Origin: Pistricoccus aurantiacus
GTDB lineage: Bacteria > Pseudomonadota > Gammaproteobacteria > Pseudomonadales > Halomonadaceae
DNA: 64,000 bases
NCBI RefSeq assembly: GCF_007954585.1
Contig: NZ_CP042382.1
Span: 186,001 to 250,000, forward strand
Reading direction: 5' to 3'
This document shows positions 35,629 to 44,801 of this stretch, piece by piece; within the stretch, counting starts at the first letter, position 1; the number at the start of each line of letters is the position of its first letter. Position numbers and translations under genes: made by a program. The notes beneath the pieces were generated by a model. It ran no database searches and was not told the origin of the DNA. It saw only the letters and a program-made list of their open reading frames with translations.

Positions 35629-37479
35629 ATGCTCAACCGTTATCCCTTGTGGAAGTATCTGCTGATACTTCTCGTTCTTCTCATTGGCCTGGTCTACTCC
35701 CTCCCCAATCTCTATCCCGAGGAACCGGCGGTTCAGATCAGCAGCGCCCAGGCGGGAGCCTCTCTCGATCAACGCACCCTGGAGCGAATTCAAGGCGCAC
35801 TGGCGGAAAACGATATCGAGGTCGAAGACACCGAGCAGCAGGAGAACAGCGTGCTGCTGCGTCTGACCAAGACAAGCGATCAGCTTCCCGCCCGGGACGT
35901 CATCAGCGACCTCCTCGACGACGACTACATCGTTGCCCTGAACCTGGCCCAATCCACCCCGAGCTGGCTGGAAAGCCTGGCGGCCTCTCCCATGACCCTG
36001 GGGCTGGACCTTCGCGGCGGCGTGCACTTCCTGCTCGAAGTGGACATGGATCAGGCCCTGACCCAGCGCCTGGAAGTCAACGCCAGCGCGATCCGCGAGA
36101 CCCTGCGAAGCGAGCGTATCCGCTATCGCGACACTGAGGTCGAGGGCCGTACGCTGAGCTTCACCTTCAGCAACGAGCAGGATCGAGACAAGGCGCGCCG
36201 GTTGATCCAGCGGGACTTTCCAGGCTTCGACTACGCCAACGTGGACGCGGGGCGTGGCGCCAGACTCGCCATGACCATCACCGATCAGAAGGTCGACGAG
36301 ATTCAGGATTACGCGATCAACCAGAACCTAACCACCCTGCGTAACCGGGTCAACGAGCTGGGGGTCGCCGAGCCCCTGGTACAGCGTCAAGGTCCCAATC
36401 GCATCGTGGTGGAACTGCCTGGCGTGCAGGATACCGCCGCCGCCAAGCGGGTGGTGGGCGCCACCGCCAACCTGGAATTTCGTCTGGAAGCGCGTCCGGA
36501 CACCCCGGACAACGAAACCGAGAGCTTCGCTTTCCGCAACAACGAGACCCGCAGCGCCACCCTGATGCGGGACGTGATCCTCACCGGGGACAGCGTCTCC
36601 AGCGCTAGCCGCAGCTTCGATGAAAACGGCCGTCCCCAGGTCAACATCAACCTGGACGGTACCGGCGGCACCCTGATGAACCGGGCGACCCGCACCAACA
36701 TCGGTCGCAACATGGCGGTACTGTTCATCGAGCACAAGACTCGGGATCGCACGGTGCTGGAGGACGGCAAGAAGGTCGTCAAGCGCGACCCCTACACGGA
36801 GCGCGGCATCATCAGCCTGGCCACCATTCAGAGCGCCTTGGGCAACAGCTTTCGCATCACCGGCCTGGATTCTCCGGCGGAAGCGGGAGAGCTGGCGCTG
36901 CTGCTGCGCTCCGGTTCGCTCGCGGCACCGATCTACTTCGTGCAGGAGCGCACCATCGGGCCAAGCCTGGGTCAGGACAACATCGATCGCGGCATTCTTT
37001 CCGTGCAAATCGGGCTTCTGCTGGTGGTGCTGTTCATGTTGGCGCGCTACAAGCTGTTCGGGGTGATCGCCAACCTCGCCCTGGCTGCCAACTTGATGCT
37101 GCTGATCGCCGCCATGTCCATGCTGGGCGCTACCCTGACCCTGCCCGGCATCGCCGGTATCGTACTGACCCTGGGCATGGCGGTGGACGCCAACGTGCTG
37201 ATCTTCGAGCGCATACGTGAGGAATTCAGGAACGGCATGTCCGCCCAGCAGGCGATTCACGCCGGCTATGAGCGTGCTTTCACCTCCATTGTCGACGCCA
37301 ACCTCACCACCCTGCTGGTGGCGCTGATCCTGTTCTCCATCGGCACCGGCCCGGTGAAGGGCTTCGCGGTAACTCTATCCCTGGGCATTCTGACCTCGAT
37401 GTTCACCGCTCTTCTGGTGTCTCGTGCCATGGTCAACCTGTCTTTTGGCGGCAAGCCGCTCAAGAAACTATGGATCTAA
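35629..37479 (+). CDS. secD: Protein translocase subunit SecD
   Basis: A 616-residue RND-type membrane protein that, with SecF, uses the proton gradient to pull exported proteins through. It has an N-terminal membrane helix (LLILLVLLIGLVYSLPNLYP), the large periplasmic P1 domain (GLDLRGGVHFLLEVDMD; LGVAEPLVQRQGPNRIVVEL), and five C-terminal helices with the family motif AVDANVLIFERIREE. The length matches E. coli SecD. The secD stop lies inside a 16-bp tandem repeat that extends towards secF. Confidence 0.94.
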   Translation: MLNRYPLWKYLLILLVLLIGLVYSLPNLYPEEPAVQISSAQAGASLDQRTLERIQGALAENDIEVEDTEQQENSVLLRLTKTSDQLPARDVISDLLDDDYIVALNLAQSTPSWLESLAASPMTLGLDLRGGVHFLLEVDMDQALTQRLEVNASAIRETLRSERIRYRDTEVEGRTLSFTFSNEQDRDKARRLIQRDFPGFDYANVDAGRGARLAMTITDQKVDEIQDYAINQNLTTLRNRVNELGVAEPLVQRQGPNRIVVELPGVQDTAAAKRVVGATANLEFRLEARPDTPDNETESFAFRNNETRSATLMRDVILTGDSVSSASRSFDENGRPQVNINLDGTGGTLMNRATRTNIGRNMAVLFIEHKTRDRTVLEDGKKVVKRDPYTERGIISLATIQSALGNSFRITGLDSPAEAGELALLLRSGSLAAPIYFVQERTIGPSLGQDNIDRGILSVQIGLLLVVLFMLARYKLFGVIANLALAANLMLLIAAMSMLGATLTLPGIAGIVLTLGMAVDANVLIFERIREEFRNGMSAQQAIHAGYERAFTSIVDANLTTLLVALILFSIGTGPVKGFAVTLSLGILTSMFTALLVSRAMVNLSFGGKPLKKLWI

Positions 37480-37528
37480 AAAGTCATGGATCTAAAAAGC
37501 CATGGACATAAAAGCTATGGATACAAGG
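37470..37528 (+). repeat. Tandem 16-bp repeats spanning the secD stop and secF leader
   Basis: Units start at 37470, 37486, 37502 and 37517; the first two differ by one base in ATGGATCTAAAAAGYC, the third is 15 bp and diverged, the fourth partial. Each unit carries an ATG, so three decoy start codons precede the true secF start at 37538. The repeat looks like slippage duplication of the secD 3' end. Confidence 0.75.
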
Positions 37529-37537
37529 AGCCAAGCG

Positions 37538-38446
37538 ATGCGACAGTTTGATTTCATGGGCAAGCGCCGTCTGGCCTTCATTGTTTCGGGAATTTTATTG
37601 CTGATTTCCCTGGGTTCCCTGGCGATTCAGCAGCTCAACCTGGGGCTGGATTTCACCGGCGGAACCCTGGTGGAGATTCATTACGCCTCGGCGCCCTCCC
37701 TGGACAGTGTGCGTCAAACCATGGAGGACGCAGGATTTCGCGACGTTTCCGTACAGACCTTCGGCGCTGCCAATGAAGTGCTGATCCGCCTGCAGCAGGC
37801 CTTTGATCCGGATGTGGGCAAGCAGGTGGTCGGCATACTGCGGGATGAAGGTGAGAGCGTCGATCTGGTACGCGCCGAGTTCGTCGGCGCTCAGGTGGGC
37901 GATCAGCTGCGAGATCAAAGCGGCCTGGGCATGTTGATAGCCCTGGGCGTAGTGATGCTCTATGTGGCGTTTCGTTTCCAGTACAAGTTCGCCATCGGGG
38001 CGCTGCTCTCCCTAGTGCACGACGTGGTCATCATGGCTGGGGTGTTTTCGCTGTTCCAGATCGAATTCGACCTGACGGTGCTGGCGGCGATCCTGGCAGT
38101 GATCGGCTATTCGCTGAACGATACCATCATCGTCTACGACCGGATTCGCGAGAATATCCGCAAGTCTCGCATCAGCGACATGCCGGTGATCTTCAACGAA
38201 TCGATCAACCAGACCCTGTCCCGTACCCTGGCGACTTCCGGCACCACCCTGCTGGTGCTGCTGGCGCTGTTCTTCCTGGGCGGCGACATGATTCACAACT
38301 TCTCCCTCGCCCTGATCATCGGCGTCGGCGTGGGCACCTTCTCCTCGATCTATGTGGCCTCGGCGTTGCTGCTGCCGCTCAAGCTGCAGCGGGAGGATCT
38401 GATTCCCGCCAAGAAGGAAGACCCGGAAGCGGAAGAGTTGCCCTGA
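37538..38446 (+). CDS. secF: Protein translocase subunit SecF
   Basis: A 302-residue six-helix partner of SecD: MRQFDFMGKRRLAFIVSGIL at the start, NLGLDFTGGTLVEIHY, then VIGYSLNDTIIVYDRIRENI in the conserved membrane core. ATG 37538 was chosen from three in-frame ATGs because AAGGAG lies seven bases upstream. The upstream ones (37502, 37517) belong to the tandem repeat. The C-terminal tail is acidic and short. Confidence 0.93.
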   Translation: MRQFDFMGKRRLAFIVSGILLLISLGSLAIQQLNLGLDFTGGTLVEIHYASAPSLDSVRQTMEDAGFRDVSVQTFGAANEVLIRLQQAFDPDVGKQVVGILRDEGESVDLVRAEFVGAQVGDQLRDQSGLGMLIALGVVMLYVAFRFQYKFAIGALLSLVHDVVIMAGVFSLFQIEFDLTVLAAILAVIGYSLNDTIIVYDRIRENIRKSRISDMPVIFNESINQTLSRTLATSGTTLLVLLALFFLGGDMIHNFSLALIIGVGVGTFSSIYVASALLLPLKLQREDLIPAKKEDPEAEELP

Positions 38447-38544
38447 AATAGATCGCAAGCCCGCACGAAAGATCGAAAAAAAGGGGAGCTGACTTCCCAT
38501 AAAGTCGCTGGTAGATACCATTTGCTGTCCAGCTATTAACCTGG

Positions 38545-38705
38545 CAATCAAATAGGTCATCCTGACCTCTTTGATTGTCGCCCCCGCCACACTGGCGCAA
38601 ATATGAGAATCTGCTGGTGTGGCGCGGGCTCGCACCGACCTGCCGGTCGGTGGCGGCACTTCCCTGTGCCGCGATTAACCCGACACAAATGACTGCCGGG
38701 TTAAT
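38545..38705. promoter_or_regulatory. Cluster of five consecutive hairpins downstream of secF
   Basis: Five inverted repeats side by side: 38545-38577 (14 paired bases, 1 mismatch, 3-base loop), 38580-38629 (13-bp arms, 1 mismatch, long loop), 38633-38652 (8 bp, loop 4), 38653-38672 (7 bp, loop 6) and 38674-38705 (9 bp, loop 14). Together they fill 160 of the 308 bases between secF and the CIA30-like gene. No T-run follows any stem. This may be a structured RNA, a compound terminator or a palindromic repeat element; I cannot decide which. Confidence 0.6.
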
Positions 38706-38754
38706 AATTGCCTGCGCAGGATCGAACTGCCGATCAAATCGGAAGATACGCCCC

Positions 38755-39261
38755 ATGCCACGACTGATCGATTTTCAGGATCTTGGAGAAGCCGCCCGCT
38801 GGCGCCCCATCAACGACGATGTCATGGGCGGCGTCTCCGAGAGCGAGATGCGCGCCGAGCCGGGCATCGGCGTCTTTACGGGAAGCCTATCGCTCGACAA
38901 CGGCGGCGGCTTTGCCTCCGTGCGTCGGGAGCCCCAGGACTATCGGCTGGCTGGCCATACGGGGCTCCGAATAGAGGTGCGCGGCGATGGAAGGCGCTAC
39001 CAGTTGCGCTTGCGCACTCACCGGCTGTTCGATGGGGCGGCCTACCGCGCTTTCTTTCAGCCGCCTGCGGGGCAATGGCAGCGCGTTACCCTCTCTTGGC
39101 AAACGTTCGAACCGGTCTTTCGCGGTCGCGTGCTGGAGGATGCCCCGCCGCTCGCCCCGGAGGATATCCAGCAGATCGGCCTGTTGATCGCCGACCGACG
39201 CACCGGGCCTTTTCGCCTGGAGATCGCCGGTCTGGAGACCCTGGATAATGCCGAAAACTGA
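38755..39261 (+). CDS. CIA30-like (NADH:ubiquinone oxidoreductase intermediate-associated) protein
   Basis: A 168-residue soluble protein matching the CIA30/NDUFAF1 domain: FQDLGEAARWRPINDDVMGG near the start, FTGSLSLDNGGGFASVR, GLRIEVRGDGRRYQLRLRT and a C-terminal IGLLIADRRTGPFRLEI. The fold is a galactose-binding-like jelly roll. The mitochondrial member helps complex I assembly; the role of bacterial forms is unknown. ATG 38755 is picked by the N-terminal match; the ribosome site is weak. Confidence 0.8.
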   Translation: MPRLIDFQDLGEAARWRPINDDVMGGVSESEMRAEPGIGVFTGSLSLDNGGGFASVRREPQDYRLAGHTGLRIEVRGDGRRYQLRLRTHRLFDGAAYRAFFQPPAGQWQRVTLSWQTFEPVFRGRVLEDAPPLAPEDIQQIGLLIADRRTGPFRLEIAGLETLDNAEN

Positions 39262-39292
39262 CTGCGGCAGCGGTAGTTGACCCTAAATGCAA

Positions 39293-39323
39293 AAGTTCCC
39301 ATTGCATAGCGCAGTGGGAGCTT
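39293..39323 (-). terminator. Terminator between CIA30-like gene and suhB-like gene
   Basis: Arms 39293-39305 and 39311-39323 pair over 13 positions (two differ as G-T/U pairs) with a 5-base loop. On the minus strand the stem is followed by TTTTGC, just past the suhB-like stop. It sits between two convergent genes and could act in both directions. Confidence 0.55.
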
Positions 39324-39347
39324 GTCGTTTGCGGCAATATGCGAGCA

Positions 39348-40142
39348 TTAAAAATGCGGCTTGAGATTCTGCATCAGCGCTTTGTAAAGCCGCGGCCCCG
39401 CCGCCATCAGGGGGCCTTCGATATCGACGCTGGGGGAGCCATCGAGGCTGCCGGACAAGGCACCGGCCTCCTTGAGCAGTAATCCGCCTACCAGCTTGTC
39501 CTGCTCCTCGAGACCCAGCACGAAGACCATGTGCGCCCGGCCGCTGGCCAGAGCGATGATATCCAGCAGTCCGCTGCCGGTGGCAAGCTGTGTTTCGACC
39601 TGGGGGCCGAGTTTTTCGATCAGCGTCACGTAGCTGGTCAGATAGCGCGAGCGAAAATCGCTCTCCGGCAGGCTAAGCGCCATGCGCGCGCCTTGGATGC
39701 CGGCGTGCCTGGGCACGCGAATGCGCTTGTCATTATGGTGGGCGCCGCGGCCACGGCTGGCCAGATACTCATCATCGCTGAAGGGGCAGATCACGATGGC
39801 ATGCTCCGGGCGGTCCTTGTAGAGACACACCAAGGACAGCGCGCAGCCTTTGCCCGCCACGCTCAGGTCGGAATAGCCGTGAAACGGCTCAATCCTCCAG
39901 TGATAGTTCTGGCCTTCTCCTTCGCCTTCCCGGTAGGGAGTGAAGCGCCCGGAAACACCGTGTTCGCCATAACCTCGCGCCAGCTGGCGCACGATCAGGG
40001 TTTCCGCATTGCGCCCGGCGTCTTCCAGAAGACGCGCGAGATTGTATTCTTCATGAGCATTTTCGATACGCTCGCGAATACGCAGGAATTGCTCCGCGGC
40101 ACTACGCGCGGCACGCAGCCCGAACTGGACCATTGGATGCAT
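39348..40142 (-). CDS. suhB: SuhB/inositol monophosphatase homologue with degenerate active site
   Basis: A 264-residue IMPase-fold protein. The start MHPMVQFGLRAARSA and later blocks (ATGSGLLDIIALASGRAH, GLLLKEAG) are those of SuhB, and the position beside trmJ-cysE-iscR is that of suhB in pseudomonads. However, the catalytic motif DPLDGT reads EPFHGY (E85-H88), and the upstream metal-binding Glu of the TEESGE region is missing. Only the distal Asp (D215) remains. Phosphatase activity is therefore unlikely. E. coli SuhB has a separate role in rRNA transcription antitermination, which may be what is kept here. The symbol is assigned by synteny and similarity. Confidence 0.75.
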   Translation of the reverse strand: MHPMVQFGLRAARSAAEQFLRIRERIENAHEEYNLARLLEDAGRNAETLIVRQLARGYGEHGVSGRFTPYREGEGEGQNYHWRIEPFHGYSDLSVAGKGCALSLVCLYKDRPEHAIVICPFSDDEYLASRGRGAHHNDKRIRVPRHAGIQGARMALSLPESDFRSRYLTSYVTLIEKLGPQVETQLATGSGLLDIIALASGRAHMVFVLGLEEQDKLVGGLLLKEAGALSGSLDGSPSVDIEGPLMAAGPRLYKALMQNLKPHF

Positions 40143-40346
40143 GATCTGGCCTTCGATGAGAGTACTGGATATTTAAAGAACGGAAGCCGGTAAAAAATGC
40201 GCGTTGAAATCGCATTCCGACAGGAATCGGCGCGCATCCTAGCATGAACCACCCCTGCTCACCTAGTCTCGAATCGTTACCGTGTTACACTTTCGCGCTT
40301 TGACACTCGCGCGTATACACTATCCGTGTTTTGAACAGGCCGGCCC

Positions 40347-41093
40347 ATGCTCGAGCGCATTCGTATCGTACTGATCCAGACCAGCCATCCCGGCAATATC
40401 GGCGCTGTCGCCCGGGCGATGAAGAACATGGGTCTGGAGGATCTCGCACTGGTCGCGCCGCGCTGCGAATTTCGCTGTGCGGACGCTATCTCCCGCGCTT
40501 CCGGGGCAGATACGCTGCTGGCTGGTGCCAAGCTGTTCGAGAATCTCGAAGACGCCGTGGCGAATTGTTCCCTTGTGGTGGGCGCCAGTGCACGCTCCCG
40601 CACCTTGCCCTGGCCCATGCAGAGCCCGCGCCAGTTCGGCGCAGCCCTGCCGGAAGAGCTGGCCATGCCTGATAACCGGGTGGCACTGGTATTCGGTCGC
40701 GAGGACAGCGGGCTGACCAACGCGGAGCTGCAGCGTTGCCATGCCCATGTGCAGATTCCCGCCAATCCGGATTTCAGTTCCCTGAATCTGGCTGCGGCGG
40801 TTCAGGTGCTCGCCTACGAATGTCGCCTGGCCTGGCTGGAAAACGAGCCGACGCCTATCAATAAGGAGCCGCAAGATGACGACTGGGATCATCCGCCGGC
40901 CTCCCACGCGGACCTGGAGCGCTTCTTCGCCCACCTGGAACGCACGCTGATCGTCGTGGGTTTCCACGATCCGACTACCCCGCGCCAACTCATGGCAAGG
41001 CTGCGGCGGCTCTACCTGCGTGCGCGACCGGATCAGTTGGAAATCAATATCCTGCGCGGCATTCTCGGAGCCATCGAAAAGAAGACACGCTAA
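40347..41093 (+). CDS. trmJ: tRNA (Cm32/Um32) 2'-O-methyltransferase TrmJ
   Basis: A 248-residue SPOUT methyltransferase that methylates the ribose of residue 32 in several tRNAs. Knot motifs: IVLIQTSHPGNIGAVARAMK (about 6-25), LVFGREDSGLTNAEL, and ANPDFSSLNLAAAVQVLAYE. The C-terminal part (SHADLERFFAHLERTL) is the usual helical extension. It is divergent from the suhB-like gene by about 200 bases and leads into cysE and the isc genes, as in Pseudomonas. Confidence 0.92.
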   Translation: MLERIRIVLIQTSHPGNIGAVARAMKNMGLEDLALVAPRCEFRCADAISRASGADTLLAGAKLFENLEDAVANCSLVVGASARSRTLPWPMQSPRQFGAALPEELAMPDNRVALVFGREDSGLTNAELQRCHAHVQIPANPDFSSLNLAAAVQVLAYECRLAWLENEPTPINKEPQDDDWDHPPASHADLERFFAHLERTLIVVGFHDPTTPRQLMARLRRLYLRARPDQLEINILRGILGAIEKKTR

Positions 41094-41226
41094 CTGTCTG
41101 ACTTTACTCTGAGTCCGCGCCTTGCAGGGAGCCCCTCGCGCCTCAATAATATGAGGCACTACCTGTCACCCGCTGCCGGTCGCTCGGCGTTCGCCGTCAA
41201 TCGCCTCATCAATCAGGATACACCGC

Positions 41227-42054
41227 ATGTTTCGTCACCTACGCGAAGATATTGACAGCGTATTCAGTCGCGATCCCGCCGCGCGCAACGTCCTCGAGGT
41301 GCTGACCAACTACCCGGGACTGCATGCGTTGATGGCTCACCGTCTCGGCCACTGGCTATGGCGACGCAACCTGAAGTGGCTGGCCCGCACGCTGTCTACC
41401 CTGGCCCGCTGGATGACCGGTATCGAGATTCATCCCGGGGCGAAGATCGGTCGGCGTTTCTTCATCGATCACGGCATGGGCGTGGTGATCGGTGAGACCA
41501 CCGAAGTGGGCGACGACGTGACTCTGTATCAGGGCGTTACTCTGGGCGGCACCAGCTGGAACAAGGGCAAGCGCCATCCCACCCTGGAAGACGGCGTCAT
41601 CGTCGGCGCCGGAGCCAAGATCCTCGGGCCGTTCAGCGTCGGCGCCGGGGCCAAGATCGGCTCCAATGCGGTGGTCACCAAGGAGGTCCCGGCAGGCGCC
41701 ACTGTAGTGGGCATCCCGGGAAAGATCGTCAAGCAAGCCGAGCCGGATTCACCGGCGCCGGACATCGACCCGGCCCACCGAGAAGCCATTCGCCAGAAAT
41801 TCGGCTTCGACGCCTACGGCGTCACCCAGGACATGCCGGACCCGGTGGCCCGCTCCATGCAGGCCATGTTCGACCACATGCACGCGGTGGACGGGCGCAT
41901 CGAGCAGATGTGCAAGACCTTGCGCCAGCTCGATGCCAGCTATCGTGGCGGCCAGCTGCCCCAGCTGCGAGAAGAGGATTTCGAGGGTATTTTCGATGAC
42001 GACGACAGCCCCTGCGCGCCGGTGGAGTCGCCAAAGCAGCGCCAGCGACAATAG
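41227..42054 (+). CDS. cysE: Serine O-acetyltransferase CysE
   Basis: A 275-residue trimer-forming enzyme that acetylates L-serine with acetyl-CoA, the first step of cysteine synthesis. An N-terminal helical domain is followed by left-handed beta-helix hexapeptides ([55 protein letters not shown]). The His-Gly of IDHGMG and the Thr-Gly-rich loop are catalytic in the family. The C-terminal ~90-residue tail is longer than in E. coli. It directly precedes iscR; cysteine supplies IscS with sulfur. Confidence 0.93.
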   Translation: MFRHLREDIDSVFSRDPAARNVLEVLTNYPGLHALMAHRLGHWLWRRNLKWLARTLSTLARWMTGIEIHPGAKIGRRFFIDHGMGVVIGETTEVGDDVTLYQGVTLGGTSWNKGKRHPTLEDGVIVGAGAKILGPFSVGAGAKIGSNAVVTKEVPAGATVVGIPGKIVKQAEPDSPAPDIDPAHREAIRQKFGFDAYGVTQDMPDPVARSMQAMFDHMHAVDGRIEQMCKTLRQLDASYRGGQLPQLREEDFEGIFDDDDSPCAPVESPKQRQRQ

Positions 42055-42083
42055 TTGACCGCGCCACTCGGGTTTTCCATAAT
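42055..42083 (+). promoter_or_regulatory. Promoter for iscR
   Basis: TTGACC (42055-42060), 17-base spacer, CATAAT (42078-42083), starting right after the cysE stop and 60 bases before the iscR ATG. I see no clear classical IscR type-1 operator over it, although iscR promoters are normally autorepressed. Confidence 0.65.
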
Positions 42084-42143
42084 GGCGCCTAACGTTCGAT
42101 TCGCGACTCCACTTATGCGCCCGATCACAAGACGCGTCACATC

Positions 42144-42623
42144 ATGCGTTTAACCACCAAAGGACGCTACGCCGTTACCGCCATGCTCGACCTGGCGCTC
42201 AATGACAACGGCGAGCCTACGAGCCTGGCGGACGTGTCACGACGTCAGGAAATCTCGCTCTCTTATCTCGAGCAGCTGTTTTCGCGGCTGCGGCGGGCGG
42301 GACTGGTGGATAGCGTGCGCGGCCCCGGCGGTGGCTATCGGCTGGCGATGTCGCTTGAAGACATTTCCGTGGCGCGAATCATCGAGGCAGTCGACGAGAC
42401 CGTGGATGCGACTCGCTGTCAAGGCCAGGCGGACTGTCAGCAGGGCGACACCTGCCTGACTCACTATCTATGGTGCGATCTGTCTCGGGAGATTTACGAC
42501 TTTCTCGCCGGCACCAGTCTGGCCTCCTTGGTGCGACGACAGGAGATCCAGTTTATCGCCGCTCGCCAGCGCGGGATCGATCATCGCGAAAGCGCCTCTA
42601 CCATCCTCGTATCGCCCTGCTAG
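42144..42623 (+). CDS. iscR: Fe-S cluster regulator IscR
   Basis: A 159-residue Rrf2-family repressor. The N-terminal winged helix ([46 protein letters not shown]) precedes the cluster ligands C92, C98, C104 and H107, identical in position to E. coli IscR. With a [2Fe-2S] cluster it represses isc genes; the apo form activates others. It heads iscR-iscS-iscA. The C-terminus is of normal length. Confidence 0.94.
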   Translation: MRLTTKGRYAVTAMLDLALNDNGEPTSLADVSRRQEISLSYLEQLFSRLRRAGLVDSVRGPGGGYRLAMSLEDISVARIIEAVDETVDATRCQGQADCQQGDTCLTHYLWCDLSREIYDFLAGTSLASLVRRQEIQFIAARQRGIDHRESASTILVSPC

Positions 42624-42651
42624 CGCGACCCGTCCTATTGAGCATGCGCCC

Positions 42652-43800
42652 ATGAACATCCCTATTTACCTGGATTATGCCGCTACCACGCCGGTCGACC
42701 CGAGCGTTGCGGAAGCCATGAGTCGCTACCTGACCGCGGACGGCATCTTTGCCAATCCCGCATCCCGCAGTCATATGTCCGGCTGGCTGGCGGAGCAGGC
42801 GGTGGAAAATGCCCGGCGCCAGGTAGCGGATCTGATCCAGGCGGACCCGCGAGAAATCGTCTGGACCAGCGGCGCCACGGAAGCGGACAACCTGGCGCTG
42901 ACGGGTTTCATGCGTGCCAACCGCGCCCGGGGACGTCATCTGGTGACTTCCTGCATCGAACACAAGGCGGTGGTGGATACGGCACTCGCTCTGGAAACGG
43001 AAGGCTTCGAGATTACCTGGCTGACTCCCGAAGCGGATGGCCGCGTCACCCCGGAGCAGCTCCAGCAGGCGCTGCGAGACGACACGATCCTGGTATCGCT
43101 GATGGCGGTAAACAACGAACTGGGTAGCCGCAACGAGCTGGCGGCGCTGGCGGAAGTGATCCACGCCCGGGGCGCGGTATTCCATGTGGACGGCGCCCAG
43201 GCCGCCGGCAAGATCGAGCTGGACGTGAAAACCTCGGATATCGACCTGCTGTCCCTGTCCGCTCACAAGGTTTACGGACCCAAGGGCATCGGCGCGCTTT
43301 ACGTGCGCCGTAGTCCGGATATCCGCCTGGAACCGCTGATTCACGGCGGCGGCCACGAGCGGGGCATGCGCTCCGGCACCCTGCCGACTCATCAGATCGT
43401 CGGCATGGGAGAAGCTTTCGCCCTGGCGGGGCAGTGCCTTGAATCGGATCAGGCACACATAAAAGCCTTGCAGCAGCGCTTCCTGCAGGGTCTCGAAGGG
43501 CTTGAAGAACTGCACTGCAATACGGACACTCGAACCAGCGTGCCGCATATTCTCAATCTGGCCTTTGACGGGGTGGACGGCGAAGCGCTGCTGATGGCGC
43601 TGCGAGGGCTGGCGATTTCCACCGGTTCCGCCTGCAACTCCGCCAGCGTCGAGCCTTCCTATGTGCTCAAGGGCATTGGCGTACCCCGAGCTCGCGCCCT
43701 GGCGTCCCTCCGTTTCAGCTTTGGTCGCCATACCAGCGAAGAAGACATCGATACCGCCGCGGCGGAACTTCGCCAGGCGGTCACTGGCCTTAGAGGTTAG
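42652..43800 (+). CDS. iscS: Cysteine desulfurase IscS
   Basis: A 382-residue PLP enzyme that takes sulfur from cysteine for Fe-S clusters and tRNA thiolation. PLP lysine K206 in [11 protein letters not shown]; active-site C328 in [14 protein letters not shown], with the group-I loop context. [10 protein letters not shown] replaces the usual NNEIG loop sequence. It is about 20 residues shorter at the C-terminus than E. coli IscS, ending soon after [12 protein letters not shown]. The scaffold gene iscU, which normally follows, is absent; the A-type carrier comes next after 36 bases. Confidence 0.9.
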   Translation: MNIPIYLDYAATTPVDPSVAEAMSRYLTADGIFANPASRSHMSGWLAEQAVENARRQVADLIQADPREIVWTSGATEADNLALTGFMRANRARGRHLVTSCIEHKAVVDTALALETEGFEITWLTPEADGRVTPEQLQQALRDDTILVSLMAVNNELGSRNELAALAEVIHARGAVFHVDGAQAAGKIELDVKTSDIDLLSLSAHKVYGPKGIGALYVRRSPDIRLEPLIHGGGHERGMRSGTLPTHQIVGMGEAFALAGQCLESDQAHIKALQQRFLQGLEGLEELHCNTDTRTSVPHILNLAFDGVDGEALLMALRGLAISTGSACNSASVEPSYVLKGIGVPRARALASLRFSFGRHTSEEDIDTAAAELRQAVTGLRG

Positions 43801-43836
43801 GCTACTCATATATCAACGATTCAGGAGGCAAGTGTC

Positions 43837-44163
43837 ATGGCACATCTTTCGATCACTCCCGCTGCCGCCAAGCAGATCCATCGCGTGCTCGAAGAGCGTG
43901 GCGAAGGCCTGGGGCTACGTGTCTCCGTCAAGCCCAGCGGCTGCTCCGGCTACAGCTATGTGCTGAATTTCGCCGATGAGACTCATCCTCAGGATGCCGC
44001 CTTCGAGGAGCATGGCGCCAAGGTCTACGTCGACCCGGAAGCCTTGGAAATGCTCGACGGCAGCGAGGTGGATTACGTCTCGGAAGGCCTCAACCGCTTC
44101 TTCCGCTTCAACAATCCCAATGTCACGGACCAGTGCGGCTGCGGGGAAAGTTTCACCGTCTAG
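43837..44163 (+). CDS. iscA: A-type Fe-S carrier (IscA/ErpA family)
   Basis: A 108-residue carrier that passes Fe-S clusters to apoproteins. Ligand cysteines C36 (PSGCSGYSY), C100 and C102 (DQCGCGESF) are all present. An AGGAGG ribosome site precedes the ATG. In most gammaproteobacteria iscU lies between iscS and iscA, and hscB-hscA-fdx follow; here iscA is followed directly by the promoter of ndk. Confidence 0.9.
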   Translation: MAHLSITPAAAKQIHRVLEERGEGLGLRVSVKPSGCSGYSYVLNFADETHPQDAAFEEHGAKVYVDPEALEMLDGSEVDYVSEGLNRFFRFNNPNVTDQCGCGESFTV

Positions 44164-44206
44164 GCGTTGAGAGCTTCAGCGGCTCGCTGCAAAGGTTTTA
44201 TGACGA

Positions 44207-44236
44207 TTGTTCGTCTTTCCCTCGAAGCGGTATAAT
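44207..44236 (+). promoter_or_regulatory. Promoter for ndk
   Basis: TTGTTC (44207-44212), 18-base spacer and a perfect TATAAT (44231-44236), about 70 bases before the ndk ATG, giving a leader of about 60 bases that contains a T-rich stretch. Confidence 0.7.
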
Positions 44237-44306
44237 CCGCGCCTTCGAGCTCAGGCTAGTTTTTACTCACTGTTTCTTTTTTTACCCTGAATGGAGAAAT
44301 TTCTTA

Positions 44307-44735
44307 ATGGCGACCGAACGCACGTTATCCATTATCAAGCCCGACGCCGTTGCCAAGAACGCCATTGGTGACATCTATCGCCGCTTCGAAAACGCCGGGC
44401 TCAAGATCGTGGCCGCCAAGATGCTGCACCTTTCCCGGGAAAAGGCGGAAGGCTTCTACGCGGAACACAAGGAACGCCCGTTTTTCGGTGACCTGGTAGG
44501 ATTCATGATCTCCGGTCCGGTGATGGTTCAGGTGCTGGAAGGCGAAAACGCCATCGCCAAGAACCGCGAACTGATGGGCGCCACCAACCCCAAGGAAGCC
44601 GAAGCCGGCACCATTCGCGCCGATTTCGCCGAGTCCATCGACGCCAACGCGGTGCACGGCTCCGATTCCAGCGATTCCGCCAAGCGTGAAGTGGCCTACT
44701 TCTTTGACGATGATGAAATCTGCCCTCGCGGCTGA
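44307..44735 (+). CDS. ndk: Nucleoside diphosphate kinase
   Basis: A 142-residue enzyme that passes phosphate from ATP to other nucleoside diphosphates through phospho-His117 (NAVHGSDS). The start [20 protein letters not shown] and the block PGTIRADFA-like [11 protein letters not shown] are invariant in the family. The frame is open upstream, but ATG 44307 fits the family and the leader. It lies between iscA and rlmN, its usual place. Confidence 0.95.
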   Translation: MATERTLSIIKPDAVAKNAIGDIYRRFENAGLKIVAAKMLHLSREKAEGFYAEHKERPFFGDLVGFMISGPVMVQVLEGENAIAKNRELMGATNPKEAEAGTIRADFAESIDANAVHGSDSSDSAKREVAYFFDDDEICPRG

Positions 44736-44801
44736 ACGGGCCAAATGCCTTCCCACGCGGGCCAAGGTCCGCGTCTTGCTCACCGATCTCGACGACCCCC
44801 C

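Noticed and set aside
41134-41156. Small inverted repeat before cysE (GCCTCA...TGAGGC) as a terminator of trmJ
   Set aside because: Only 6-bp arms without a T-run; too weak to call.
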